Positions 11,297 through 23,003 are shown, numbered from the stretch's first letter. The stretch: DNA of 64,000 bases from Phialocephala subalpina (GCA_900073065.1 FJOG01000010.1:1600666-1664665); one strand, 5' to 3'. A program made the numbers and translations. The notes: generated by a model from the letters alone, not told the origin.

Positions 11297-12190
11297 CTAC
11301 ATAGGGCGATAGACGTTGCCTTCGTTGCCCCCTTTATCAATATAACATTGACTGATTTGAAATTGGAGAATGGCTGGGCGACCAGTTAGCATGTCTTTAC
11401 CATTCTCTATGTCCATGATGTGCTCCCACACACGGTCATCGTCGTGTATCAAGGACTGGTAGCCCACGCTATAGCGACTTGATTGTGGAAATGGACAGCC
11501 CTTCCATCTTACGATGGGATCATCTTCTCCAGCCGCAAGAGGTTTGAACTCTTGTAGTTGGATGCTCTCATGCACCGGCCCGTTGCCTTTTTCATAGACA
11601 GGCCGCACCGAGCGCAAGTCTAGAAATTGTCCAAACCGGCGGTTGCAGAGATGGTGAAAGAGCAACTTCCAGGTCCTGGCGCCAACCGTGAGATCTTTGA
11701 ACAGGGCCTCGAGGTCGGGGCTCGAACATATGTCTTTGTAGAGATCCTGTATCAAATCCCGAATGTATTCGTTTCTTGACTGTCTAAGGACCATAGGAGA
11801 TGGTAAGATGCGAGGCCTCTTGAAATTGCTTGTCAAATAGACGGTATCTCGCAAAGGATCGACATAGCAGCCGATATTCTCGTTTGGCCCCAGCCGTATT
11901 TGATGGTACACCCTCAATCCTTCGTATCGAGATTCGCGATTGATTTGCAGGATAACTGGTATTGGGACTCGTGCTGAATACCGTCGAATAGAGTGCTCGC
12001 AGCGAAGTGGAACCAAGCGGGGATCCGGCAAGAAGAGCCAAATGAGGCAGCGAACCTCTGCTGGAAGTTCCCCAAAACGTGATAAAGGTCCAGTCTTTGT
12101 GGGGTTCTTTGTCGCGACGCCATCGTCTAGAGTCAGGAAGGGGAATATATGCTCGAGTGATGTCGAGTTGGAGGGAGATGAAGGTTCCAT
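11297..12190 (-). CDS. 2EXR-domain protein (297 aa)
   Basis: Intronless frame of 297 residues with a clear ATG at 12188-12190. The 2EXR motif lies at about 37-70: LSRFGELPAEVRCLIWLFLP followed by DPRLVPLRCEH. The usual hydrophobic ILQINRESRYEGLRVY stretch follows at about 79-94 and then DTVYLTSNF. This matches the canonical order of the family: Leu-Pro-x-Glu-x-Arg, Ile-Trp, Pro-Arg, then Asn/Cys-Arg-Glu-Ser-Arg. It is more typical than its neighbour at 10382-11062. The C-terminal half has no recognised domain. The role is unknown; F-box-like adaptor function is inference. Confidence 0.8.
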   Translation of the reverse strand: MEPSSPSNSTSLEHIFPFLTLDDGVATKNPTKTGPLSRFGELPAEVRCLIWLFLPDPRLVPLRCEHSIRRYSARVPIPVILQINRESRYEGLRVYHQIRLGPNENIGCYVDPLRDTVYLTSNFKRPRILPSPMVLRQSRNEYIRDLIQDLYKDICSSPDLEALFKDLTVGARTWKLLFHHLCNRRFGQFLDLRSVRPVYEKGNGPVHESIQLQEFKPLAAGEDDPIVRWKGCPFPQSSRYSVGYQSLIHDDDRVWEHIMDIENGKDMLTGRPAILQFQISQCYIDKGGNEGNVYRPM

Positions 12191-12621
12191 GGTGGCGAAG
12201 CTTTTTTTTTTTGGCGTGGTGTGATCGCCTCGAGGAGGCGAGAATATATATTCAGATCCTTATTAACATTTCGTCCGGTATTGAGATCTCGTCTAATGTT
12301 GACATTTGGTCTGGTAAATTTCCGTTCGATGGACCACCGACTGGTGATTTTGGGGCCTAACCCCATTAGTCTGTAGCGGGAGCGCGCCCCAAAAGAGGGA
12401 ACTCCCGCTCGCACACTGTCCATCATAACCATAGAATCCAAAAGGTATGTGTCAAGAACTCGAAAAGGAAACGCACTCAGGTGACGAAGATGGTATGGGG
12501 GTATCTCAAATCAAAACTGGCCTAGAGGCGGACTTTTTCTACCTTTCGTATGCTCGCTAAATACCCACAGCACCCCAATGTTCCATCCCACCCAAGAAGA
12601 ATGTTGATACATTCAACCATA
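12191..12621. other. Intergenic region
   Basis: Promoter side of the 297-aa 2EXR gene and 3' flank of sec24. No coding feature is supported. A run of ten T at about 12202-12211 is the only visible local peculiarity. Confidence 0.5.
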
Positions 12622-15600
12622 CTACCAGTACGGAGGGCGCAATCCCGCGAAATTTGATGCGATGGAATTATCGCCGCTGTCATCTTTCTTTCTCTGCCCA
12701 GTCAACTGTGATATATTAGCTTAACCGTGAAAGAAAATAGGTGGATGAGCTTACCTCCAATTGCACATGTCGATGAATATGCACCAACCAATCGACATAG
12801 CTCTGCGCCTCATTATTTCTGTCTTCCACCAACAATCTCGCAAATTCGTATTCAGCACCGTCCAATCCTTGCCTTGCTAGCTGAATTGTCAAAGCTTTTG
12901 ATCCACGCATTGTCTTTAGGTATTCGAGGATATTCCGTACTTGGGCGCTGAGATGCGTCTGCAAGACTGGTAAAGATGAGCTGTATGGATCTAACGCCTT
13001 CAGCTCTTCCTTGCCTTCGCCGAAAAGATCCGCAAGTAGGTTGGGAGACGTTTGAGCGTGCATCCACAGGTAGCAGTTTTGGCCGTTGTCGATGAGGTAC
13101 ACGCCTCCATCTTCCACCCGTGAGAATGAACAGCGTACTGATGGAGGCATCTGCAGATGACCATCCGGGTTTGGAAAGCCATCTTCTGGCGCAAGATTGT
13201 GGATCGGAATCATTCTGGGATAAAGGTAAAGTGAGAGTTCCAAGGCACCCATACCCTTGATCATTCGCATATCGTGCACTCGTCTGTCGGTAGGCTCTTG
13301 TCCTCCTTTGAATGCTCGGGACTTGATGAGACCCAGAACGTACATACTGAATTCCTTGAGGTTTTCTGGGAGGACCAGCTGGCCGGGTGGATGCGAGCCG
13401 GAGAAATTCTTCCGATATCCGGCGAGGATGTCAACATTCTTCTCTGTCAGGCCTCCCCGGATATCCTTCAGCGAATGTGAAGTCATCTTGACGGCCGCTT
13501 CCTTCGCCATAAGTGTGTACACCGCATCTTGGTCAACAAACTTCATGCAGTCCTTGGCGCTATCGCTAACACTGGCAATCACATTCGAACATCTGACCCG
13601 ACGTTCGCCCCTTGCTGTTGTGTACAACAGGGCGCTTTGGAAATGTGCATCGAGCTTCGCATCAAGTTTCCCGTCATAACTGAACATAACTCCCATAGCC
13701 TTGTCTGCGTCGACGACTCCGAATTCGATGTCCGCTCCGAACGTGTGCTGAAGGAAGTTGCCGTGGTAGTGGGCGACCTGCAAGCCGTTCGAGCATCGAA
13801 CCTTCATCAGCGCTTGATATCCAGTCTCTCTCGTAACGGTGTGCATTATCTCCTGCGATAGCTTTTCAGTGTCTCGTGGTGAGACAAAATTTGGGTAATA
13901 GAAAGTTTCTCCTCCTGTCGTTGCTGAGATGTGACCTGGCTGGATATTAGCATAAGAGAATGATAGGGGAAGTTTGAAAACTTACCAATGGTAGCAATGT
14001 CTAGATATCCACCTCCCGGGGCTGCGAGGAAGAAATCGACGCCGACTCCAGCTGCGACCATTTTCTCGGCGGCTTTCCGCCATCCAGGATGCTCAGTGTT
14101 CAACAGTTTCTTCTCTGCGTCCCCGCCATGCTGCTTGCCGTCGTCGCGTAGGAACAGTCGCCCTGGACCCCATGTTGGAAGCGCAGCCAAGGAGCATACG
14201 ATTTTGCCTCCTGTTTTCTCAAGTGCTGCCAAAGCAGCGTTTAATGTAGGCAGGAGAGCTGGCTCAGGGTTCTTAATCTGTGAAAATAGCGCAGGAAGTT
14301 GACTTAGTAGTGAAGTGATGTTTGACCTGTAATTCATGAGTATTGGAACGTGGGGTGGGGGTTGTGCTTTATACTTGGCTTCATATGGGTCCACAAATAG
14401 CCCCTCACCCAAGGGAACGAAGGGGTCTTCGATGTCGGGCATGATCATCATTTGAGCTTGGTCGAGTGCGGGCTATTTCATGCATTAGCTTCACATCTCA
14501 AGAACAAGGCCATGCAGTAACTTACATTCATGTTGTAGAAGTGAATATCACGGTCAAAGGTTACAAAGCCAACTTTTGCCCCTTCTGGTATTTTGCGGTT
14601 GACCTTCCCATCCTTGGTGGGCTCTTCATCCCCACCATAGAGAGCTGCCATGATACCTTCACAGAAAGCTTCCAAGAACCCTTTATTGAATGCCTCTTGT
14701 CCGACATCGATCAAAAACAGCCACCGAAGCCCTACAGGTTCCTTGGACCAGTACTCTTTTGGTACCAAGAATTCAACAGTACCCCGCATCAGCTCTGGCC
14801 GTTGTTCCCTGTCAACACGAGCCCCTTGTGGTGTAATGGCGCAGAAGTATTCTGGTGGTACATCGTTCGCATAGTTGCACATATTGCAGACAAACTTGTT
14901 TCCTCCAGATCGAAATACCATGAATGGATTGATATATGCTCGACATCTGTGACATCTTGGTGGACCAACTTCGCCAAAATCCAACACGGGTATTTCGAGT
15001 TCGCCGGCTTGTAAGGGTGCAAGAGGTTGAAGGAGCAGTCCAAGTGGCAGGCCAGTCGAGTGCAAAGATTCGGCGGTGGAAGGGATGCTGTTCATCGTGA
15101 GGCGTGTAAACTTAGGGGAAGAGTTGCCCTGATCAAACGCAACAAAAGATACAGAAGCTGGAGGCGGGGTATGGTGCTCGAAAGTTGGATACACATGGTT
15201 GAGGTAATACTGTGCAATGGCATCTCTCGACCTGGGCACACTGGGTATCTGATCTGGGTCTACTCGACCTTGAGCTGATGTCTGCATGTTCGCCGAAAAG
15301 CCGGGGTCTGGTGCTCCATTCCGTGACGCAAATTCGGCAGGACTTGCTGGATTCACAGGATTGAAAGGTGCGTTGACTGAAGCTGGAAATTGTGACATCT
15401 GAGGGGTGATTTCCGCATTCAAGAATTGAGCTCCGCCACCTGGAGCTGGCATGGCAGAAGGGTCGGCGTTTAGGTAGGCAGACGGAGGAACACCTTGCGG
15501 CATGCCATTGAAAGCTTGTGAAGATCCAGATGGCTCCACGTTGTGGTATGCATGTCTGTCCTTCTTCTTCTTCCTCCCATGCGTAGCAACCTCTCCAAGT

Positions 15601-15863
15601 CCCAAGCCTCCCATCTGCGCTGCCAGACCTCCATCATTTGGCTGTCCTTGACTTTGGTACCCAGAGTCCTGTGCCGCTCCGTAAGGGGAGGGATTACCAC
15701 CCACTTGAGGATTGTATGGTTGTCCCTGATAGCCTACGCCAGGCTGCTGGTATGGAGATGGCACGCCAGGTTGTTGAAATTGAGGAGCAGGCTGTCCATT
15801 TCTATACGGGTTGTTTGGATCATCGTTTGGTCCTCCCTGACCGAGAGAGTGATACTGATCCAT
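12622..15863 (-). CDS. sec24: COPII coat subunit Sec24
   Basis: Four exons, 15863-14526, 14472-13986, 13935-12755 and 12705-12622, with introns of 53, 50 and 49 nt. The spliced product is 1029 residues, normal for Sec24. Sec24 pairs with Sec23 in the inner COPII coat and selects cargo leaving the endoplasmic reticulum. The disordered N-terminus is Pro/Gln/Gly-rich. A zinc finger follows with C304, C307, C326 and C329 (CHRC...CNMC), then the trunk domain (WLFLIDVGQEAFNKGF), the beta-barrel region (IGHISATTGGETFYYPNF, formed across intron 2), the helical region and the gelsolin-like domain (VYLIDNGQNCYLWMH). The chain ends with a basic tail and a final aromatic residue encoded by the small last exon. 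The three joins restore family-typical sequence, so the model is well supported. It is divergently transcribed from cft2. Confidence 0.96.
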
Positions 15864-16274
15864 GGTTATTGTCTTGTGACAAGGAGCTTTGAAGCTCTAG
15901 CTTTGGTGGGGAAGTGCTCTAAAAGCTCGCAGATATTGGCAGATTAACAAAGTGTGACTAGATTCGTCTCATGGTTCTGACATTACTCGAAGATGTGTGG
16001 TGGTGCGCTTCGAAATATTTTGTCTCGTGGTTTCCAACTTAGGGACACCTTTTCGAGATCACGGAGGGCAGTCCCAAAAAAGCCGACGCGCTAAAACCTT
16101 GCTTGACGCGATCTCCTCTAACTTCATCCCTTGCTTCATTCTAAATCTACCACGACGACGAGGACAACGACTATCTCGAAAAAGGCCAGCGATATCAATT
16201 CCGGACACTCAAGGGCATGCGACTACGACTACTCCCGCGATATGCGCTGATTTGATAGGAGAGGGCTCGATAAG
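15864..16274. promoter_or_regulatory. Shared divergent promoter region of sec24 and cft2
   Basis: The 411 bp between the two start codons must hold the promoters and 5' leaders of both genes. No TATA box stands out. Pyrimidine-rich stretches on the plus strand near 16110-16160 resemble fungal housekeeping promoters. Co-regulation is inference. Confidence 0.5.
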
Positions 16275-19200
16275 ATGTTTACTTTCGTGTCCTTGCAAGG
16301 CGCGCAGTCCGACTCCCGGGCCTCACAGTCCCTCCTGGAGTTCGATGGAGGGGTCAAAGTCTTGATAGATGTTGGTTGGGATGAATCGTTCGATGTATCG
16401 AAGCTGAAGGAGCTTGAGAAGTAGGTCATATCCTCCTCTTGGAAGTATGCGACGGCAGGGCGCATACAGCGCGAGCAACAATGTATACCAGACATCAATG
16501 AAAATACATTCATACATCCGCTCCTCTGCCTTGAGTTCCTCTCGATATAGCCATTCTCGCGCTTTCTGCCTATTCCCATTCTTGCTGATTGACCAAGAAG
16601 CTGACTGGGTCTGTAGACATGTCCCAACTCTTTCAATCATTCTCCTCACACATGCAACCGTTGCACATCTTGCAGCCTTTGCGCATTGCTGCAAGCACAT
16701 TCCACTCTTCACACGAATACCCATCTATGCTACACAGCCAGTCAGGGATCTCGGACGAACTCTGCTACAAGATCTCTATACCTCGACGCCTCTAGCTTCC
16801 ACTGTCATCCCTCCTACCTCCCTCTCCGAAGCTTCTTATTCGTTCTCTGAGTCGATTTCAACACCTCAAGATCATCAAATACTTCTTCAGCCGCCCACCA
16901 GCAAAGAAATTGCAGAATATTTCCTCCTCATTCACGTACTTAAATACTCCCAGCCTCACGAACCGCTCCCCTCGCCTTTCTCCCCGCCCTTAAATGGCCT
17001 CACAATCACTGCTTACAATGCTGGACATACGTTGGGTGGGACGATCTGGCACATACAATACGGATTGGAGTCGGTTGTTTATGCTGTCGACTGGAATCAA
17101 GCAAAGGAAAATGTTCTTGCCGGCGCTGCCTGGCTAGGGGGAGCTGGCGCAGGCGGTGCTGAGGTCGTTGAGCAATTGCGAAAGCCAAGTGCTCTTATCT
17201 GCAGCAGTCGTGGCGGAGAGCGGACAGCACTTCCAGGAGGAAAGGCAAAACGAGACGAATTACTTCTCGATATGATTAAATCGGCAGCTAGCAAAGGGGG
17301 TATTGTGCTCATCCCCACAGACTCAAGTGCCCGAGTGCTTGAGCTTGCCTATTTGCTGGAGCATGCGTGGCGATCAGAGAACGCGGACGATGATAGCCCG
17401 CTGAGGACTACGAAGTTGTATCTTGCGAGCAAAAATATCGGTGCGACCATGCGGTATACCAAAGCTATGTTCGAGTGGATGGATGACTCAATCGTTCGAG
17501 AGTTCGAAGCAAATGCTACTGTTCAGACGAAGGATGGAACTGCTGCCGGCCCATTCGATTTCAAGCATTTGCGACTGCTCCAACGTAAAGGTCAGATCGA
17601 TCGAGTTCTGAACGAAACCGATAATCTTGGGCGATCCGTTGGCAAAGTTATTCTAGCAAGTGATACGTCCCTTGAATGGGGCTTTTCTAGGGACGTTTTA
17701 CGAAAGATTGCCGATGATAGTCGGAACCTTGTCATTCTCACAGAACGATTGGTGAGTCCAGGGAGTGATACTGAAAAGGTTGGCTTGGCCAGAACCTTAT
17801 GGTCGTGGTGGGAAGAACGAAAGTATGGGTTGGCTGCGGAGACAGCCAAGAATGGACAGGATCTTGAGCAAGTCCCAGCAGGTGGAAGGACAGTGGAGCT
17901 TCGAGAGTCCAAGCGGGTCGCACTGGAAGGTAGCGATTTGAGCGTCTATCAGCAGTGGCTTGCGACCCAGCGTCAACTTCAGACCACTACTCAGTCAGGA
18001 ATCGCGAACTCCCTCGAGACCTCTGCCGATGTGGTCGACGATGCTTCTTCGGATTCATCCTCCGATTCTGAAGATTCTGAAACGGAACAACAGGGCAAGG
18101 CTCTCAACATTTCTGCCACGATGGGCCAAGCGAATCGAAAGAAGATCGGTCTGAGTGACGAGGATCTCGGCATCAATATCCTTATACGCCGGAAAGGCGT
18201 TTATGACTACGATGTACGAGGGAAGAAGGGGCGTGAGAAGATGTTCCCCATGGCTATTCGAAGGAAGCGAAATGACGATTTTGGAGAGTTGATTCGACCA
18301 GAGGATTTCCTCCGGGCAGAGGAGCGCGATGAAATTGATGGCCAAGACATGCGCCAGCAGCCTAACAAGTATGACACGAAGGACACTCTGGGTAAGAAGC
18401 GGAAGTGGGACGATGTTGCAGCTCCGAACGAGCGTCGCATGTCCAATGGAGGTAACAAGAGACACAATGGCAGAGGCACCCGCGATTCTCCCGATCTTGC
18501 GGACATGCTGCCTGGTGTTGAAGACGATCCTTCGGATGACGAAGCCGATGAAGAGATTACTGGTCCTTCCAGACTCGAACAAAAGAACGAGTTACTCAGC
18601 CTCAATGTCCGTCTCGCCTTCGTCGACTTTGCCGGCTTGCACGACAAGCGAAGTTTGCATATGTTAATTCCGCTCATCCAACCACGAAAACTCATTTTGG
18701 TGGGCGGAATGAAGGATGAGACTTTGAGTCTTGCAAACGATTGTCGAAAGTTGCTCACTGCGCTTGGTAGCTCAGACAACTCGGCCATCGATGTGTACAC
18801 ACCTGAGATTGGGACGGTCGTCGACGCGAGTGTTGACACCAATGCTTGGGCCGTCAAGCTTACTGATGCTCTAGTCAAACGATTGATATGGCAGAATGTC
18901 AAAGGCCTAAGCATTGCTACGATTACAGCCCGGCTGGAGAGCATGTCGAACAATGTTCCTGAACCCGACGGAGAAGGAAGCAACAAGAAGCAGAAGCTTC
19001 TAAAAGACGACCCTGAAGAAGCAGAGATGAGTAATGATCTGGAACTCGCACGCGCACCAGAGATGCCTATCCTGGACGTGCTTCCTTCGAACATGGTGTC
19101 AGCCACCAGATCAGTCGCTCAGCCTCTGCAGGTTGGTGATCTTCGACTAGCAGATCTCAGAAAGATCATGCAGTCTTCAGGCCATACGGCAGAGTTCCGA

Positions 19201-19365
19201 GGCGAGGGCACATTGTTGATAGATAGCACTGTAACAGTGAGGAAGACTGCGACGGGGAGGATCGAAGTTGAGAGCATCGATTCGCCGTTGGGTGCTATGC
19301 AGAGGGGCAGCACTTTCTATGCTGTGAAGAGCAAGATCTACGAAGGTCTAGCTGTGGTGAAATGA
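16275..19365 (+). CDS. cft2: Cleavage/polyadenylation factor Cft2 (CPSF100)
   Basis: Exon 1 (16275-16420) starts MFTFVSLQGAQSDSRASQSL. Exon 2 (16617-19365) continues in frame after a 196-nt intron, giving 964 residues. The join makes KELEKHVPTLSIILLTHAT, which fits the family. Cft2/CPSF100 is the catalytically inactive metallo-beta-lactamase/beta-CASP partner of the Ysh1/CPSF73 endonuclease in nuclear mRNA 3'-end processing. The HxHxDH metal signature is degenerate here (LTHATVAHLA), as expected for CPSF100. Beta-CASP features include AYNAGHTLGGTIWHI, ICSSRGGERTALPGG and VLIPTDSSARVLELAYLLE. A long acidic linker (about 560-720) is followed by VRGKKGREKMFPMAIRR and the C-terminal LILVGGMKDETLSLANDC region. 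The intron is long for this window. The stop overlaps the 3' end of a doubtful minus-strand ORF. Confidence 0.94.
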
Positions 19366-19965
19366 GTTCGGGGATATGCTCCCTTCAATTTCACTTCGCC
19401 GCCAAATATGGGCATGTAACATCAGTGTATTTATCGACATCGAAAAGGGCGGTCTAGGAGGTCTCGGTCCTGCGCAACTATTCAGCGCAGCATCTCCAGA
19501 ATGGAAGTCTAGGGGAAGACAACATTGCATCGCAACATCTTCGTCAAATCTCTTGAAGACTCTTTCATCAGTCCTCACCGGAAATGCCTCTTCGTGGAAT
19601 TCGCCAAGCGGCATAATATAGCTGAGACTCAAGTGAGCTTTCACTTCCTCGTTCGGTATCGCTATTGCTTTGTTTGTGTTCTGTCTCCTTGCTTTTTCTT
19701 CGTTCATTTCAATGGTCGTGCTTTGGAGAGGCTCATCCCCTATTCTGTTCGAACTTATAGCTGACGCCACGGATGTTGATCATTCTGCCTCAACGGCCGA
19801 GTACATTTATAGCTTTCATACCTTGATGTCTACAAAGGTCATGCGTCCTCCTCTATCACATGGATTTGGCAAGGGTTGAAGTGTTGTGAATCACTCACTT
19901 TATATTCTTAGGCGTCACTCCTGGCTCGTGAATCATAGATACCGTCCTGCCTTCTCCCTGCCGTC

Positions 19966-19973
19966 TATATAAG
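19966..19973 (+). promoter_or_regulatory. TATA box of Pro/Tyr-rich protein gene
   Basis: TATATAAG is followed by a long CT-rich stretch (ctcctcctctacactcatcc...), a classical strong fungal promoter layout. The start codon is about 550 nt downstream, beyond a 5'-UTR intron. High expression is inferred from this layout only. Confidence 0.65.
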
Positions 19974-20371
19974 CTCCTCCTCTACACTCATCCACTTTCT
20001 TCTTCATCCAACATCCACCACATCTTTACCATCCTCATTCCAACATCTACTTGCCAGCTTATCTTGACGTCAAGTCTTCAACAAAACGAAGCATACTTGC
20101 AAGTTGCATCCAACGTCTCGGCTTTCTCGCCCCTCACTTCTCTTACCGATCATCGTGGCGGCCATTCAAGAACAAACAATACCTTACTCTCTTCCCTATC
20201 CACTTGACAAAATTGTCTGCTCCCACTTCCGCCTCTACGATCCTCTACATCCCGTCCAGATAGTCACCCTCTCGACTATAGAGGTTTATTCTGTGTTCGG
20301 GCATCGTATCGCTTATTTTGAGCATCTGTCCGCTCAGGTAGAGACTCAGCACGGTTGGAACCCTCATCACG

Positions 20372-20429
20372 GTACGTAACAAGAGGAGACTTCCTTTCAC
20401 ATCTTGTTGTTGACTCTCCCATCTTCTAG
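20372..20429 (+). other. 5'-UTR intron
   Basis: A 58-nt intron with donor gtacgt, branch-like ttgact and acceptor cttctag. The leader frame is open across the join into the ATG at 20522 but has no upstream ATG before its stop at 20065-20067. It is therefore taken as untranslated. Confidence 0.55.
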
Positions 20430-20521
20430 GTCGAGATCTCGGACCCGCTCCTCCACGAGTAACACCTCTTTTACCTCTTTCACCTCAAGCACAACCGTTC
20501 GTTCCGGTAGCCACTAGCGCA

Positions 20522-21208
20522 ATGTCTGGACGCGGATTCAACACTGCTCACGGCTTCGACCAAGGTCCTCCCCCTCCTGGTGCGCCTGGTCCTTTCCCCG
20601 GTGGCATTTATGGGTTCCCATCGCCCTATTACCCACCTCCTCCTTATGGCTACCCGCAACAACAGCAACAGCCGTTCTACCCACAACAACCCATCTATCA
20701 GCCTGCTCAACAGTATCCACCACCCTACGGCGGGTTCGGTATGGGAGGTCAGCCATGGCAAACAGGTCCCCCTCTCACAGATGGCGGCTACCCCGGCACT
20801 CACCTCCGCAACGACACCGCCGGCGTCGGCTGCCCGCTCGGATACAACTACTGCTTCCCAACAGAAAACACCAAGATCCACATCTTGAAGTCCGACGTGA
20901 AGCCTTGGCAGGTTCAACTATACACACACGACAGCAACTCGTTCACCAAACACCTGGTCCCAACAAACGTTACAATGAAGGAATTTATGAAACAATTCGG
21001 TTGCGACAATCCGGATGCGGCGAAGAATATCGTGTATGAGATTGCGGAGAGGGGGAATGGTCGTTGGTCGGCTGGGCTCAGGATTAAGGGCGATGATAAG
21101 GATAAGATGAAGAAGACGCTCGCGGACTTTGGGTGGGATAAGTCGAGAACGGGGTATCCAGGTCAGAAGCCGGTGGTTTGGCTTTGGCTTACTAACGAGG
21201 GGTTGTGA
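20522..21208 (+). CDS. Pro/Gly/Tyr/Gln-rich protein (228 aa), family unrecognised
   Basis: Single open frame with G at -3 of the ATG. Residues 1-95 are low complexity, with repeated Pro, Gly, Tyr and Gln (for example YPPPPYGYPQQQQQPFYPQQ). Residues 95-228 form a conserved-looking domain: VGCPLGYNYCFPTENTKIHI, then TKHLVPTNVTMKEFMKQFGC, then aromatic residues and a closing VVWLWLTNEG. The N-terminal part resembles prion-like or condensate-forming tails; the C-terminal part looks like a small folded domain with two cysteines near 103 and 109. There is no signal peptide. The strong TATA promoter and 5'-UTR intron suggest an actively used gene. No function is claimed. Confidence 0.82.
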   Translation: MSGRGFNTAHGFDQGPPPPGAPGPFPGGIYGFPSPYYPPPPYGYPQQQQQPFYPQQPIYQPAQQYPPPYGGFGMGGQPWQTGPPLTDGGYPGTHLRNDTAGVGCPLGYNYCFPTENTKIHILKSDVKPWQVQLYTHDSNSFTKHLVPTNVTMKEFMKQFGCDNPDAAKNIVYEIAERGNGRWSAGLRIKGDDKDKMKKTLADFGWDKSRTGYPGQKPVVWLWLTNEGL

Positions 21209-21586
21209 GTGAGAATGGTGAGAGACTGACGGATTGCGTGTTGAGCACGTGGAGTATACAGTATATCTGAGAGCGCAGAGGAGTGTACATTATATTGATA
21301 GAGAGCGTTGATGTTGGGGTGTAGGTTTCGCTGCGTGGCGCCTGGAGTCATATTAGCCTGAGGTATATCACACAGCAATTCATGTCATTACTAAAACATC
21401 AAAGCTCCCTCTCACATCTTGAGGTCTTCTACTTCGCACACCTTTTCTCGGCAAGTGCCATCTATTTCTTTACTTTTTTACGTTTCGGGAAGACCATGCT
21501 CAAAGTTGCGGCACGTCTTCAGATTCTCAAGTTCATCAAACCATGCCTGACATTGTGCTTGCTCTACTCCCTCTTCTGCGTCACAT
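21209..21586. other. Intergenic region
   Basis: 3' flank of the Pro/Tyr-rich gene. Short open frames here look like noise. Nothing else is seen. Confidence 0.5.
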
Positions 21587-21850
21587 TCACTCCTTACATT
21601 CCGCCTTACTTCCGCCAGCATTCGCAATGTCTTCTTTCACTTTCGGACATTTCGGACAAGGATATGGCCGTTGAATCGTGATATTCGGCTTGGTCGTCAT
21701 GCACTCGTAACTCTGAAGCTTTTTGGAAACTGCTTTGTGGTATCTGAAGCAGATGAGCTCGACTTCGACTCTTTGGATTTGTGTTCCATACTGGAACATG
21801 TTTATACAGGTTTTGCAGACGCAGTTTGTGGGGCGGTCGAGGTGGGCCAT
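21587..21850 (-). CDS. Small Cys-rich protein (87 aa), hypothetical
   Basis: A short frame with a strong start context (A at -3, G at +4). It encodes paired cysteines: CVCKTC near residue 10, single Cys at about 34 and 50, CPKC at about 64 and a last Cys near 85. The spacing suggests two zinc-binding knuckles, CxxC...C and C...CPKC, as in small nucleic-acid- or ubiquitin-related proteins. No signal peptide is visible, so a secreted effector is less likely. An upstream non-coding exon is possible. Support is the cysteine pattern and start context only, so this stays tentative. Confidence 0.42.
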   Translation of the reverse strand: MAHLDRPTNCVCKTCINMFQYGTQIQRVEVELICFRYHKAVSKKLQSYECMTTKPNITIQRPYPCPKCPKVKEDIANAGGSKAECKE

Positions 21851-22751
21851 CGTCGTGGTTGTGTCTTGCTGGGTGTTTGTTAGTTAGAGACTCGAGTGAG
21901 ATTAGGTGGGGTGTAAAGGGGTAGCCTTACTTTGCTCGGGAGATGCTGTGGTTTGAGGACGATCACGAGATATGAGATCTTAGTGGTCGCATTCAGGGCT
22001 GCAGTTGAGTCTTGAATGTATTGAGAGGAATGGGTTCATATCCCGAGGGGAATCATCATAAATCTCATTCGCTTTCGAAAAAGTGATTCAGGATTCAAAA
22101 GGCTACGGGAAATTGTGACAATGTAGCACCTGATATAGTGTTTTTAGCTACATTGTTTCTTTAGACTTCTCATCTAAAAGCTAGGCACTGCTTCACCTCG
22201 CGCCCCAATCATTCCCTCCCATTCCTTCAATGTCACAAGTTCCTATCAGAATCTTGGTGACAGTTCTTCAACGCGCGACGAGTCTCCACCGCAGCGATTG
22301 CAACCGTAAATATCGATCGACCCACTCGCAACGCAGTTGCAACCATAGAAGCACCAACACGGTGAGTTCAAATGCTGCTCAACCTCCCGCCAACCGCACT
22401 TCCTACAGGTTATCCTAATCGTTACATAGTTTAGACTTGATATCGGGAACTATACATAACTCCAGAATCTCGCGAATCTTTTGCCGTACGAAGTCAGGAA
22501 TTGAAGCTATACTCTCAGAGGTTCTGAAGTGCCTTGCGCTGTGGTGGGTGTCGCTGTGGATAGGACGACGCAGCTTTCTAGAGACGCATTCTGTTCGAGT
22601 TGGGACACGGTAGCAGATATAAGCTTACAGATGGTCCGTGTAGTCGGTTCTACCGCCCTCCATCCCTAATTAGGTGAGGGTAAGTGGGCAGAAATTTGGC
22701 GACCGCCTCTGAGACCGCCTTCTATCTCGGGTCTAGCCGCCTTTTCGGTGA
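21851..22751. other. Intergenic region
   Basis: No supported gene. The small ORF at 22230-22418 has no coding character. The upstream part of the nitrilase relic is not recognisable here. Confidence 0.45.
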
Positions 22752-23003
22752 AAAGGTGATGTGGTATATACCCTCGGTAGGGATCTCCTAAGAGAGGAGC
22801 AGAAGAAACGACGAGCGACCAGTGTTGCTCCAGGGGGTATTATACTTGCTAGACCATTTGAGGACGCTCAGGAGGGGATACCATATGCCGAGCTCAACAC
22901 GGATGGTCTTATCAAGGTGAAATATGCCCTTGACTACGCAGGCCATTATAACCGCCCTGAGCTTTTTGCTCATCATTTTAAGCGCTACTTTAACGAGAAG
23001 TAG
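22752..23003 (+). pseudogene. Nitrilase C-terminal fragment
   Basis: An 83-codon frame opens after a TGA at 22749-22751 and has no ATG at its start. Its sequence fits the last quarter of the carbon-nitrogen hydrolase (nitrilase) family: PGGIILARPFEDAQEGIPYA (the strand and loop after the catalytic region), AELNTDGLIKVKYALD, then the family-typical AGHYNRPELFAHHF. The catalytic Glu, Lys and Cys motifs would lie upstream and are absent; the preceding 800 bp shows no nitrilase signature. This is a truncated remnant of a nitrile- or cyanide-hydrolysing enzyme. The remaining frame is well preserved, so truncation may be recent. Confidence 0.7.

Larger units (their letters stand above)
19366..20521. 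other. Intergenic region and 5' leader of Pro/Tyr-rich gene
   Basis: Contains a TATA box at 19966-19973, a pyrimidine-rich leader and a 5'-UTR intron (listed separately). A minus-strand ORF at 19348-19770 (140 aa) overlaps the end of cft2 and has no recognisable domain, so it is not called. Confidence 0.55.

Noticed and set aside
19348..19770. Minus-strand ORF of 140 aa overlapping the end of cft2
   Set aside because: No recognisable domain, overlap with a core gene, and much of the frame is antisense to its 3' UTR.
20068..20379. Open leader frame that splices in frame into the Pro/Tyr-rich protein
   Set aside because: The frame has no ATG after the TGA at 20065-20067, and the ATG at 20522 has a good context, so it is treated as 5' UTR.
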